Origin: Coniochaeta sp. PMI_546
Lineage: Eukaryota > Ascomycota > Sordariomycetes > Coniochaetales > Coniochaetaceae
DNA: 64,000 nucleotides
NCBI GenBank assembly: GCA_021432605.1
Contig: MU271150.1
Location: 1,984,001 to 2,048,000 of the forward strand
Direction: 5' to 3'
A program made the translations under genes and the position numbers. Positions within the stretch are counted from its first letter, which is position 1. Each line of letters starts with the position of its first letter. Under the pieces are notes generated by a model. It had not been told where the DNA came from, did not search any database, and saw nothing but the letters and a program-made list of their open reading frames with translations. Positions 1-12,503 of this stretch are shown piece by piece.

Positions 1-973
1 CCAGAAATGGGTTCTTTAGTGTGATGGTCGAGCCGTCCGACGCAAGCGTCCGGCTAAGGCAAGCCCTGAAAGCTGAGTAAAGGATCTTGATCGTTCCTTT
101 AGAGGATGAGACAGGCCTTGCATCAACCGAGAACCACGCGCCCTTGGATATCTTGGTAGGATCTGCTCCCGGCTGTGGGAGCAGTGCATCAATGATGTAG
201 TTGCCTTCTACCTGGACCCTGAAGATAGCGGCGAGGTTGTCACTGGCTGAGTTCGTCATATCCTGGACTCGTCTGTTGGTCTTTTCCACACATTGAGAGA
301 CTAGCTCGGCGCCAAAAACCTGCAAAGCTGCTTGTTTGATTGTGGGATGTGATCCGGGAGCGTAGGACCATGCGGCTTTTAGCTGCTCATGAACCCTGAA
401 AATGAGTTTGACGTGTGGCTTTGCAAAGGCGTATGAATGTAGAAGGTGCTTGATCTTCGGTATCGTTTTGGCGGCTTCTTTGAGTGCCCACTGCTTCCGA
501 ACAGGAATCTTAGCGAACAGATCCGTGACCTTCACAGCAGTGCCGACAGGTGCAGCTACTCGCTCGATTTTGGCAACACCACCATTTGCCGAGAGATACA
601 GCTTCGCCGCAGTAGACTCTCCAGCTGTTCGGGTGACGATCTGGAGTGTGGACAGGGTCGAGGCACTGGCTAAAGCATCCCCTCGAAATCCAAGGGTGAC
701 ACCTCCGACTGTTTGAATGTCCTCGAAGTTTCTAAGTTTGCTCGTGCAGCCGCGATGGCCAAGGGCTGCGAAGTCGTCTGAATGAATCCCCTGGCCATTG
801 TCTCGGACCTCGATGCTGTCTACACAGTTTGCTGATATGAAGACGTCGACAGACGTGGCACGGGCATCAATGGCATTGTCAACCAGCTCCTTCACAACTG
901 CAACAGGACTCGAGTACACGAGAGGAGAGCCCAAGAGCCGGATAGTCTCTTGAGGTAGAGCAGCAATAGGCAT
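1..973 (-). CDS. MutL-family DNA mismatch repair protein, N-terminal part (cut by window edge)
   Basis: The minus strand is open without introns from an ATG at 973 to base 1, about 324 residues. GHKL ATPase motifs of MutL proteins are visible: KELVDNAIDA with the catalytic Glu at residue 29 and Asn33, DNGQGI at 58-63, and GFRGDAL at 95-101. In the last motif Asp replaces the usual Glu. A transducer-like stretch follows, including LFAKIPVRKQ. The protein begins almost at once with LPQETIRLLGS and continues SIEVRDNGQGI, which resembles human PMS1/yeast Mlh2 more than Mlh1 or yeast Pms1. Paralogue assignment is therefore inference. MutL proteins act in the nucleus as heterodimers with Mlh1 in mismatch repair or meiotic recombination. 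The C-terminal dimerisation or endonuclease part lies outside the window. The gene is divergent from RIB4. Confidence 0.9.
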   Translation of the reverse strand, partial: MPIAALPQETIRLLGSPLVYSSPVAVVKELVDNAIDARATSVDVFISANCVDSIEVRDNGQGIHSDDFAALGHRGCTSKLRNFEDIQTVGGVTLGFRGDALASASTLSTLQIVTRTAGESTAAKLYLSANGGVAKIERVAAPVGTAVKVTDLFAKIPVRKQWALKEAAKTIPKIKHLLHSYAFAKPHVKLIFRVHEQLKAAWSYAPGSHPTIKQAALQVFGAELVSQCVEKTNRRVQDMTNSASDNLAAIFRVQVEGNYIIDALLPQPGADPTKISKGAWFSVDARPVSSSKGTIKILYSAFRACLSRTLASDGSTITLKNPFL

Positions 974-1678
974 GTTTACGGGTCGAGAACAGAGGCGTAA
1001 GAGATACGTAAAACAAGGAGAGACAGAGTACAATGCATTTCCAGGAACACTGAAATAGACTGTTGAGAACTTGAGGAGAATGGCTGCCTGTACTGTTTAA
1101 AGATTCATCATGGATGAATGTAAGACTACCGCAGGCTGCTTGTGAAGCCGAGAGTTGGACGACAGAGAATGAATCAAGATGAGTACTCAACCTCAGCCAT
1201 GAGATTCATGTCCAGCTTGATGTTCAACAATCACAAGGGGAACTACACACGACCAAAGCGAAGAAGGAAAGAACATACCATGCCTAGCAATTTCCCCAAT
1301 ACCCGCTACCTGAGCACGTTGCCAGAACTTGGAGCATCAAAAGTTGCCGGCAGGGCGGGGAGGAAAGAAGGAAGGAGCGCCCTTTCCCTAAATATCCCCA
1401 TCGGACTTGAACGTGAAGCTGGAGATGCGGAGGATCTCATGTGTCATAGTAATCTAGTCCGTCGGTCCTTCCTCGAACTCGACTTACAGAACCTTATACA
1501 CGTTGCTGACTCATCCACTTAACCGGACCTGATTTGGTACTGTGTACGAAGGTACATACCTACCGCGCGGCTCCTGCCCCGCGCACGTCAGGTAACCCCT
1601 CCACCACACTCACCTCAGACCTGGGCTTATGAAGCTATCCAAAGGACATCACATCACAAACCTAACAAACCCTTCAAG
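974..1678. other. intergenic, divergent promoter region
   Basis: This separates the MutL gene (-) from RIB4 (+). Small open frames here lack conserved motifs and typical gene structure. It holds a TGACTCA heptamer at 1507-1513 and a GGTACATACCTACC stretch near 1551-1564. No RNA gene was seen. Confidence 0.6.
1507..1513. promoter_or_regulatory. possible Gcn4/CPC1 (bZIP) site TGACTCA
   Basis: The exact TGACTCA heptamer lies 166-172 bases before the RIB4 start codon. It matches the consensus of the general amino-acid control activator (Gcn4 in yeast, CPC1/CpcA in filamentous fungi). A 7-base match can occur by chance, so this is only a candidate. Confidence 0.25.
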
Positions 1679-2352
<674 letters not shown>

Positions 2353-3025
2353 GTGGACTGGTGAGCTCTACGGAAAATGCCCTCCTGGTCTGGGAAACCA
2401 GGTCAAAAAAAGGTCGTGGTTATGGACGGCGTTCTGTACTTTTATCGGCCATTGGACCAGGTCAGGGATTTGGTCTTCTCCGTTTGCTAGCTGGGGGAGA
2501 AGAGTCCAGTTGGCTTGCATTGGGCTTCAAGATATAGCTTGCGAGCATCATGAGAGCTGGCTCATGCTCAGCTTCAAGGTATCTCTACGGAGAAAAAAAA
2601 TCACAGAATAGACTTCCAAAAAAAAAAAAAAACCCCATCAGATCAAAACCTCAAGCGGAGCTCAAATTAGTGAATTACTACATCAAGGGCTGATATGTCT
2701 ATCGTGAATCATCCCAAAAGAACGTTCCCAAAAGAAACTTGGCCCCTTCTTTGCTCGCCTTCCGGAAATGACGCCCATGTATAAATAAGTCAAGGAAATC
2801 CCAAATGTGGATGGTGAATATACACAATGTCGAGTNNNNNNNNNNNNNNNNNNNNNNNNNNNNNNNNNNNNNNNNNNNNNNNNNNCAACAGTTCGAAGTA
2901 ACCGGCTTTCAAGGCTAGCCAGCCAAACCACATGCTGATGAGATGAAATAACTTTTTTCTTTTTCACTCGCCAGCCTGAAAGATTCCGACGCAATCGTCG
3001 AACGAAAAACACATTAGCAACCCCC
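2353..3025. other. convergent intergenic region with assembly gap
   Basis: This is the 3' region between RIB4 (+) and the large minus-strand gene. It holds an A-run near 2617-2630 and 50 Ns. No gene was seen. Confidence 0.6.
2836..2885. other. assembly gap (50 Ns)
   Basis: This is a run of exactly 50 undefined bases. A round number suggests a scaffold-gap placeholder, so the true length between the flanks is unknown. Confidence 0.95.
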
Positions 3026-5987
3026 TCAGTTGATCAGAGCCCCGATATCGGCGCCGAAGCTCTTCTTGCTCCTCCATATCGACCGCTTCTTCTCGCGCTT
3101 CTCCTTCATGGCCTGCCAGCCCTCCTCATCGTCGTCCTCAGAGGCATTTCCGCTTCCCGATTTTCTACCTCCAGGAACAGGTGTCACGGATACAGTCGGG
3201 CTCGGCTGCTTGTCCCAGCCGGCGAGCGCGCCGGACATTGTCGATGAGCGCGGGATCTCCTGGCCTGCGGCTGCAGGCATGTGCGAAACGGGCCTATACC
3301 GCCCGGGAAGGCCAATATTGCTGCGCTCAGACGGAGCGATGGACGGTGCGTATCCGACACCTTGAATGTGGATAGAGGGGGCGAAGCCAGGATTGATCTG
3401 AGGTGGTGGCTGGATCCAGGAAGCAGAACTCGGCTGGACCATGCTCATGCTGCGACTGTGGCTCTCGGGCCGCGGCAGGTCAGCAACCGAGCCGTTCCCC
3501 ATGTACGAGTGGCGCATATCGGGACCGCCCATGCCCCCCATGGCCATCATGCTGTTCATAGCAGCCGGGCTCAGGCCGTTGGGGCCCATTCCGTTAGGCA
3601 TTCCGTTGGGGCCAACGCTGGCATTGCCATTTTGCCCGGCCATCATTTGCATGAACTGCATTTGCATCTGCATGAACTGCTGCATCTGCTGCGTCATTTG
3701 CATCTGAGCTTGGTCGCCGGGAGTCAACATGGTTGAAGCCCGGTTGTTCTGGTACAGCATGTGCGGCGGAATGCCTCCTACGGGGTCGTAGGCACCCGGT
3801 TGGTGGGGATCGACATGGGGGCTTCCTCGCCTCATCGCCCTGGATCTCTCTTCGTTGACGATGACTCCCACAAGACCTCCAGGCGGTACAGGACCAGGGT
3901 GCCCGCGAGCCGGAGCTCCGCCGCTGAAAGCGATGCTCTCACGGACCGGATTGTGAACTAGTCCTGCCCCAAGGAACGGATCCTGAGGCAACTTCCTCGC
4001 AAAGGCTGGAAGTCGACCACTGCCACCAGCAGGAGCATCACCAGCGACAGACCCAGGTCTTTGATAGCTTGGTTGCGCAGACGCCCGCAGATTAGGGTTT
4101 GACATCATAGTGCTGAGCCGAGTGGGTGGACGGGCCTTGTTGGGGAAGCCATGTGCTGCCAGGATCGCCAAAGGCACCTCTTCGTCCTCGTCAGAATCGG
4201 ATTTTCCGGCGGGGCTCGGGTCGACCATGTTGGGAAGGTTCGGCGTGCTGAACGACATCTGCAGACTCGGTCGGGAGGGTGGTGCACCGCCGGAGGACTC
4301 GCCGGTAACCTTCATCATCTGTTGCCGGTAGACCGCCATGTGTGCCTCCTGTTTCCGCCTTTGCTTAGCCTGTTGTTTTGCTCTTTCAATGTCATCCTCG
4401 TCGTCATCATAGTCGATTTCCTCGTCGTCTGACTTATCCTCTGTTTTCTCCGCATCGGGTGCAACGCTCTGGCGCTCTTTGTCCAGCCTGTATCTCTCAA
4501 ACTGAGCAGGCGTCATGACTTTGGTCCGCGGTGGGCTGGGTTTCCGTGCTACGAAACGATTCGCAAGCCTGCTCGAGTGTGCGAGGCTGTTATCGAAAAG
4601 GTTGTCGTCACCGATGTCGTCCAGCTCAATGTCGGTTGTTTTTGCCTCTGACTTTGCCAACGTGTCCTCGTCCCGCCTATATCTCGAGCCTGAATTCGGT
4701 TTCGTGCCCGCGTTTGCAGCCCTGCTTCCTGCCATGAACTTGCTCACGCTGGATAATGAGTCCTTGAGCAATTTAGCATCCTCGTCTTCACTTGCTTCAG
4801 TTGGCGATGCACGCTTCCCGAAGAAGCCGCTTAGCTTTCTCGTCTCTGGCGATGTGACAGGGCGTAACGGCCGACCAGAGAGTGGTGAAGGTTGCCGAGG
4901 AACGGGCGGCGGTGCATTCTCGTTGATTGGAGAAGCCTGCACGGGACTGTGAGTAAGAAGCCCTTCGTTGGAATGCTGACTACCCCAAGAGTGAGGTGAG
5001 GCATCGACCTTGGCGGTTTTGTTTATTTGAATGGGAGCAGGAATGGGACCAGGCTGGTTCAAGCGGTTCCCAGTCAATGACCTTGGGCCAAGAGATTGGC
5101 GTCCGTTGGACTCGTTCCCCCGAATCGTCAAAACGCTCGCCCGTTTGTCAAAACCGAACATCTTGGCAAAGTCTCCTCCGAGGTCGAGGCTGAAGTCAGA
5201 TTCGAGTTTCGGCGGCGTTACCGTGGCCGATGTCGATGCAGTCGCGGCCCTTGCGCGGCCAACGCCTCCAAAATCCTGGGAATGCGGAGGAACTGGAGGT
5301 GGAGGCAAAGGCAAAGGCTCCTCCTGGTTTGGGACGACGGGTAACGGCTTCTTCTGACCACCAAAGGAGAAAGACCGACCGGCTGCCTTCAGAAAGCCAG
5401 AAGAAGATTTTGGTCCGGAATTCCCAGGTCCATCGCCTATCGGCTTCCGGTGTGGTAATTTCTGGTCTTCGTTGTGGTTACTGAAGTCAGCAGATGAGGC
5501 CGCAGTCGAGACATTGCTGTGACGAGAAGAAGTGTCGGTAGAGATTGTTTTGGTCGTGTTGGACGACCCACTACCCCTGGTTATAATTAGCACATAACAT
5601 TCTGATCAGGGTGGCTAGCGTCCTCTGAAATAAGGGGCAATTTGAGGAGCTTGACGATCATTGTCGTAGAGCTCGAGCATCGGCCAGCTTTTGCCAGACT
5701 TCCACATTCCAGACGGTATCTGGACCACAATAGGATGAGACGGAAGCTTACCGATTTGTCTGTGGCTTCAGATCCGCAAACAAGTTGTCCTCCACCTTTA
5801 TGTCTGAGACGCTATGGTTCGCAAAGGTATGTGCTTTGGCTGCGAAGCGAGCTCCCCCATCGAACGATTTCACAGGAGCAACCTCCGAGCGATCCAAGAC
5901 GCGAAAGGACGGCTCGGTTATCACGTCATTGTCGAGGTTGTCTGCGGTGGACTTCCGCCTGCCGAACGCAACAGAGAATCTAGGCAT
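3026..5987 (-). CDS. large low-complexity fungal protein, function unknown
   Basis: Exons complement(5752..5987) and complement(3026..5576) give 928 residues. The 175-nt intron has donor GTAAGC and acceptor CCAG, and the split codon gives Arg. The start MPRFSVAFGRRKSTADNLDN looks like a conserved fungal N-terminus, and the end is SIWRSKKSFGADIGALIN. In between the protein is mostly disordered: Ser/Pro-rich stretches, an acidic block followed by a basic Lys/Arg/Gln helix (about 458-501), and a Met/Gln tract (about 699-725) followed by Gly/Met/Asn-rich sequence. No enzymatic motif, signal peptide or membrane segment was found. I recall similar proteins in other Pezizomycotina but know no function. 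A regulatory or scaffold role would be a guess. The intron call is well supported by frame and consensus. Confidence 0.85.
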
Positions 5988-8900
5988 ATAGAATCTAGAC
6001 CTCGAAGGATAGGCTGTTCAGCAATGCCCATCAACTCTCGACGCAGAGACTTGTGAGTGGCTGCTGGCGACGATACTACGAGAGGTTCGGCTGCTATGGG
6101 TGAGGCACTACACGGGACAGCTGACAATACTGTTACTACAGCTGAGCAAGTCCGGGTGCACCGAAGCAACACAAGGTGCTTCTCTTGCGGAGACGCTTGT
6201 CGGAGGCTTTTCAAATGACGCGAGGTATCGGTCAACTGCAGGAGGAACAATGATTAGCAGAGTTCGTGTGCCATGTCGCTCCCCGTCCCCCTCAACCACG
6301 AGGGTTTGCTTCTGCATCACAAAAGGGCAACACCCATAAAATCATCAGTCGGGGCATGAAGGAGGAGTGCCCATGGTCGAGGTGTTGTTCGCCATGTCGA
6401 GATCCAGATTGAGTTATGTTTAAGCTCTCCAGCCAGGCAGTCAGCAGCGAGTAGCCAGCCGCGACGGCATCTAGCAACCTCGTCGTCGTTCCACGACTAT
6501 CCGCTAAGCGAGCCAGCAAGTGTCTCGGGGAATGGACAAGGCATGTGCTAACCAGACAAAAGAGAACTTCCGACTTACAAAGAGTCAACCAGCAAAGCTG
6601 AACTGCCAGTCTCCAACGGCGGTAGGTGTGTATTAAATTAAGCAGACATATACAGTCCAGACCCCCAATATATAAACCTGGTGTCGAATCAAGGTGGGTT
6701 CGTGAGGTGAGAAAGGGAGTCGACGTCACGGGAAAGGCTGGAGAACGGCGAGAAAGTATGCGGACCCGGGAGCGACAGGAAACGAGAGGATCGCAGTCGA
6801 TTGGCCGGCGAAGGACACCAGAAACCAGGAGGTCCAGAGGGTCGGGGCCGAGTGTCGCACAGAGGTCAAGAGAAAGTGATTGGTAACCGTGGGTTGGGAG
6901 CTGGTAGAGAGGAGGGGTGTTTCGTTTGATGTGGTGTGATGCCTGGTTTACAGAGAAAACGCAAACAAGATGCAGGTAAGGTAGATAGGCGGTCACGTAA
7001 AATAAGGTATGTACATACAGTAGGGAACCTGAAAGACGGACGGGAGTCAAGAGAAAAGCAAACGTTTCGTCAAAAGAGCGAGGCTTAGAGAAACGGATGG
7101 GCGTCAACAACAGCTCCCAGGAAAGTCGTAATATTCCAAAATAAGGCGATGCGAAGGGTTAACCGGGGAAAGGAGAAAACAGTCGATTGGGGAACAGAAC
7201 AAAATGGTAATTAGTAGACCTAAGGTAGTGGTGGTATTTTTGTTTCTCCTCCTTTGTTCGGTCCGTTCCTCCTGCCAGTCCGGCCTCTTGAGCTGTTGGA
7301 CGGCACTGGACGGATCAGTTGGCCCCAAGTGGAGGTCAATGGCAGCACTTAGTAAGGGTGCAATACCTGAAAAACGGTAGTAATCTGTAGCGCCTCACAT
7401 GTTCCTGAAAAGTCCCTGGCGCCTTGCATCAGCCGTTATCCAATACGAGCAACCGATCACTGCGGCAAAGAGGCAATCCTTAATAATGATTGGCACTGAG
7501 AGCGATCGAAGCTACGATCTTCATGCTTCGTCCTGTCATAGTCCCATATATTTCTTGGAAAAGTTTCTCGCTTTTTGTTGTGCGTTTTTGCGCATCAATC
7601 AACTTTGCCCATATCCAATCCTCTGATGGGTTCCTCTGATCCATTGGATTGGACGGCGCGATCGATTAGGCGGTCGCTGAAGTTTCGGAGGAAACCAAAA
7701 ACCACGAGCTCCACGGTCCCCGCCTCTTTTACTCCCTTTTACCTGCATAGCGGGCTGGAAATACGACCCCCCCGTGACGGGTCCGGAAACATGAGTATCA
7801 CGCACGTTCACGACTGATGAGCCTCCTTCAGGTTCCTGCTCGCGAGTAATAACAACTCGCCAGCCCAATACCAGTTGCAGCATTGCACAAAGATGTCATT
7901 GCTGAACGCTACAAATGCGAGGAACAGCATCACAACCCAGGCAGTGGACAGTGGATATGCTATCATGTTCTTGTCCGGGCTATGATCTCGATTGAGGTTT
8001 GGCGCGAACCCATCTGATGCTGAAGTCTACCACGGTCCACAAAGCACCCGGGGTTTGACTGACCACTGGCACAATCTGACTATCGTGTACAAGGATGTGG
8101 CCTCGACTGCTGTTTGTGGCTGCTTCTCCACTCTACGCTCCGGCTTCTGTGTTACCTTGCGTGTCCATTTCACTAGGGAACCTCCGGGTTGATTCCAAGT
8201 TCCACCCCAGTCGCTACCAGGGCGAGCAGCTTTATCAAAGCTTTTTCTCCCCCTTCGAGGTCTACAACGTAATTTTTTTTTTACTACGGTACTGAACGTG
8301 TCGCAGAGCCAAGAGGTTGAGCGATTCTTCCGGTGCCATATGACAGCGTGACGGTGCTCGAACTACTGCGGTACAAAGTCGAAGGACTTTTAGAGTTTGT
8401 TGGCCGTCTCTCGGCAGCGGACGCGAATGCTAAGCACTTGCACCCGGTCACCGCTAACATACTGCGGTGCCTGTGCCTGGGGAGGTTTTTGGGGTCCGCG
8501 GCTTCTTGGCCACTAGAATCGCAATCAAGATGCGCGCCAAGGTATTATGCTCCGAATTACAGTTCAGACGAGAGAAGCTGAGCTTGCCTGCGATTGGGAC
8601 AATTTATTTCAACTATGGTACACCGGACCAAGACTTTCTTCCACGCATCCGCCAGCTCGCAGTAGTTCCGGGACAGGCACATCAGCGCCATCACAAAAAC
8701 AAATCTATGGGAGTGGGGCGAGGTTGCGAGCACCTGTACAGTTCGGCCTCGACAAAACCCCTGACCTTGACGCTTTGTCCGGCATCATTAGCGCCTAATG
8801 CCTGTCTGGACAATTTGAACGGCAGCATAACTTCAGGCGACCCCAGACGCCACGACTCCCCACGAGGCCTAGAGATAGGCTGCTGTCAACTTGTGAAATC

Positions 8901-10278
8901 ACGGAATTGCACGCTTTTGGAATATTTCCGGATACACCGGCAGTCAGCAAACAGTGACACTTTGACCTGTCGGTTCTTGAACCTTGAAGGTCGGACGATG
9001 AGGTGGATGCCTTCTTCGTCTCATCGTGGAGCCCCATGTTCAAAGCCGGCGAGAACTTAGAAGTTTGAGCTGTCAAGGCAACTGGTAGATCTGCGATATG
9101 CCCGTCTGTCGAGAAAGTATTATGGATTACACATTATTCAGTGCGATTGGCAGGCACGAAACCATACCGCGCCGTAACGACATGATAATCCACTGTCTGC
9201 CGATGTCCCGTGGCAACTATATGAAGCGCCTGCCTGGCCCCTTCTTTGGGGCCTTATTTCATTCTGATCTGGAGCTCGCAACGTGCTCGTTGGATAGTGG
9301 ACTGTACTGGTGATATGTTTACCAAACCCACCGAGCGTCAGCCACCACCCATGAGCGTGAAACATCAACGGTGCTCATGCTTCTGTTGCAGAAATGGTCC
9401 ATGTAGCCCATTCTCCAGTTCAGCACATACTGTATAAGTCCTGCAAGCCGACTGACATCTGACAAGGGGATTGACAGGGCCCGGAGATCGGGATCTGACT
9501 CGAACAGGGATCAGCCCAACCACCGCTGATGCGCCATCGTTAGCGAGTCATGTCTTAGCTTTCGATGTAGCCATCTTCACTCAATGTTCGAGATGCAGGT
9601 CAGTAATGTCCGTGCAAAGCTTCAAGCTGCAGCTTTCGTTGTCTGCATTGCAGTTTCCTAGCTTTTGTGAAGCTTCCTCCACGTCATCACCGGGATATCA
9701 CGTAACTGGAGACGTAATCGGAATCAAATGTCAGAGGAGTAAACAAAACACGAAATACACGAACGAGAACCTTCGTCAGCCAGAAGCCTACACTTACGCA
9801 AGGAAGTACCTTAGTAAATACCAGCTTCCAACCGGATTGGTCGGCCGTCTAGTCTGAAGGCTTAATGGAATAGAGATTATTGTGTAAGATCCATCTGCCA
9901 ACAAGTCTAGAGCCACACCGACAAATCTCTTGCACCTGAAAATCACATTGTACATATAGTCAGTAGCTGAGATTAGCATCGCAACTGGTTAAGTCACTTC
10001 GATACAGGTGGCTTTCTCCTCGGTAGAGGCCTTATCAGCTCCTTCAAGCGCGATAAGGATATGAGGTCATATCAGTCTCGACAGCTGGAAGGTGCCTGCA
10101 TCGTGCCTGTGGGGGAACTCCAGCTGAGCTTCACCGGCTCCACATTTAGAAGTCTTGGAATCTGGATCGAACCTATATTATCATTTTATGCTAGAACCTG
10201 GCCAACAATAGATCACATATAAGCTACATCCAACTAAACAGCTTCACAATGTTTTAGTAGCACATTAGAAGAACAAAG
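5988..10278. other. long gene-free stretch (4.3 kb)
   Basis: No reading frame here shows a recognisable domain or fungal exon/intron organisation. The part next to 5987 is presumably promoter and leader of the minus-strand gene. The rest contains scattered chance frames, including 272 codons at 6292-7110 (-) and 197 codons at 8467-9060 (+), with compositions that do not resemble the genes around them. A TAAGGTACCTTA-like motif lies at 9805-9818. No tRNA was found. Confidence 0.55.
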
Positions 10279-12503
10279 ATGTCATCACCGCCTGACATTC
10301 GCAGCTCGCTCGCCCTGCGTCACGGCTCCTTCCTCCTCTTGCAGGATGAGACCACGTCCAACCCGTTCGCGTCTAAGGGACACGGAGCCCTGGTGTCTCT
10401 CATCCGTAACCGCTCGACGGCGTCGCTCCACAATCCGGGCAGACCCGCGAGCATACGGGAAGTTCCTCGTGACGACGAGGAGGCTGCCCTCGGCAGCACC
10501 CCGGCTCAGGGCCTGTCCGTGTTCCGGACTCGCGACGACCTGGCTGACGAGCCGCAGCGCCGGTCCGAGGAGCGCCGCATGAGCGCCATCCTGAACACAC
10601 CGCAGGTGCGGAGTATGCGGCTCATCGGGAACAGCAACCCGCGCTACCGGTGGGAGCAGTACTGGAAGACGCCTGCGGAGCTGGGCGGCATGAAGAAGAA
10701 GATGCGGCAGTACTATGAGAGGACCAACTATCTCATCCAACAGTATCTGTATATCGATCGGTTGTTGGACTCCTCTCTGCCGCATGACCTGCTAAACGAG
10801 TACAACCATATGCCTGCGTCATCGTTCCGTGGCGTGGAGATACCAAACACAATATCCGAGGAATCACCCCTGAACAGGACCGCCGGCTCATCACCCGCCA
10901 TTAATGGGAACCATGCGAACGGAGCAGCAGACGGCATAATGTCCCCTAATTCCGCATCCGACCCCAGCATCAAGCGCGTCAAGCGGACGCCAAAGGATAT
11001 CTACCGCGCAACGGAGACCACGCCTCTGTTCTCGCCCAACGAGGAATCGTCGGAGACCATCGCAAATGCCGGGGCTGAAACCGGAGAGGGCAACAGGCCT
11101 CGTCCGGAGATCCCGTTGCTTGAGGATGATGACGTCGATAGCTCGGAGGGTATCGTGACTCTCGCCATCTATGTCAACCTCATCGCAAACGCAATTCTCC
11201 TGGCGGGCAAGATTGCGGTCATTGTGTCGGTGCCGTCCGTCTCGGTGCTTGCGAGTTTGGTCGATGCTGTTCTGGACTTTCTATCTACGGGTATTGTGTG
11301 GACCACGACATGGCTGATTGCCCAGTCCGATCAGTATCGGTACCCTATAGGACGGCGACGGTGAGTCTCTGCACCTGCTGCCCGACCCCTGTGGACTACT
11401 CAAAGGTCGCATGAGGGATAATGTCATAGGTGAGATGCTGACATTCTACTTAGGCTGGAGCCATTGGGCGTGCTAGTCTTCTCAGTCATTATGATCACAT
11501 CGTTTGTGCAAGTTGCTCTTGAAGCTATCCAACGACTTGCGTCGCCAGATCGCGAGATCGTCGAGTTGTAAGAAGATCGCGCCTCCCTGACATCCACACT
11601 CGCCTGTCTGTGTGCTGACTGTATAACGTAGGGGAGTACCCGCCCTGGCCATCATGCTCAGCACGATTGGTGTGAAAGGCCTCGTATGGATATGGCTGCG
11701 ATCTGTGAGGAATTCGAGCGTCCAAGCACTGTAAGAGGCACAGCACCATCATTCAGAATGTGCTCAAAGCTGACAGCAGAACGATCTAGGGCATCGGATG
11801 CAAGTACTGGTATGCTGCGTTTCTCCTCGTCTCTAAAAACCTGGTCTCTATTGCTAACGGGCATGATCCCCATAGACGTTATTTTCAATGCCGGATCAAT
11901 CGCCTTTCCCATAAGTAAGCCCAATCTGTTACCCCTGTCGAATTGACCACCCCAAACTGACTTGCTGTCACAGTCGGCTTCTACGCCAGGATCTGGTGGA
12001 TGGACGCACTCGGCGGCCTGCTGCTGTCGCTCGTTGTCATCTACAACTGGTCAAGCACCTCTGCGGGACACATCAAGAACCTGTGCGGATTTTCTGCCAC
12101 TGCAGATCAAAGGAATATCCGTAGGACACCCCCGTAGATGCGTTTGAGGAGCTTGTTTACTAACTACGCTCCAGTCTTGTATCTGACCATGCGTTTCGCC
12201 AAAACGATCAAGCAAATCCAGGGTCTGCAGGCGTACCACGCTGGCGACAAGCTCAATGTCGAGGTTGACATCGTCTTGGACGCGAGCACATCACTGAAGG
12301 ACAGTCATGATCTAGCGTACGTTGTACATCTCCGTTCTTTCCTTCGTTTTCGTTGTGTTAGCACGACTGACCGATGTGTTCCCACGGCTAGTGAAAGCCT
12401 GCAGTATGTGCTAGAGTCTGTTCCAATAGTCGACAGGGCGTTCGTTCATGTGGACTATGCGAGCTACAACCTGCCGACGCACATGCAGCAGCAGGCTAAA
12501 TAG
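10279..12503 (+). CDS. cation diffusion facilitator, manganese-type
   Basis: Eight exons (10279..11360, 11454..11567, 11632..11730, 11790..11809, 11876..11914, 11974..12120, 12175..12316, 12392..12503) give 584 residues. All introns are GT-AG and the phases fit. Residues 1-288 are a hydrophilic cytosolic N-terminus. Membrane segments start at about 292. TM2 carries DAVLD (Asp329, Asp333), and the TM5 position carries DVIFN (Asp439, Asn443) followed by a WWMDALGG loop. A soluble C-terminal domain (VEVDIVL ... FVHVDY) ends the protein. The Asp pattern in TM2 is typical of Mn-CDF proteins, whereas zinc CDFs have His-xxx-Asp. It likely exports Mn(II) from the cytosol into an organelle or out of the cell by proton antiport. 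Metal and location are inferred. Exon 4 is only 20 nt. Confidence 0.92.

Noticed and set aside
1142-1522. 126-codon open frame upstream of RIB4
   Set aside because: Composition unlike a protein. It sits in a divergent promoter and has no motif.
6292-7110. 272-codon open frame on the minus strand
   Set aside because: No conserved motif, no intron structure, odd Leu/Ser/Arg-rich composition. It lies in the promoter/leader area of the gene ending at 5987.
8467-9060. 197-codon open frame on the plus strand
   Set aside because: Composition and lack of motifs look like chance. The antisense strand is also open in part.
9471-9545. tRNA-like T-loop (TTCGAGTC on the minus strand)
   Set aside because: Only three T-stem pairs form, and I could not fit acceptor, D and anticodon arms.
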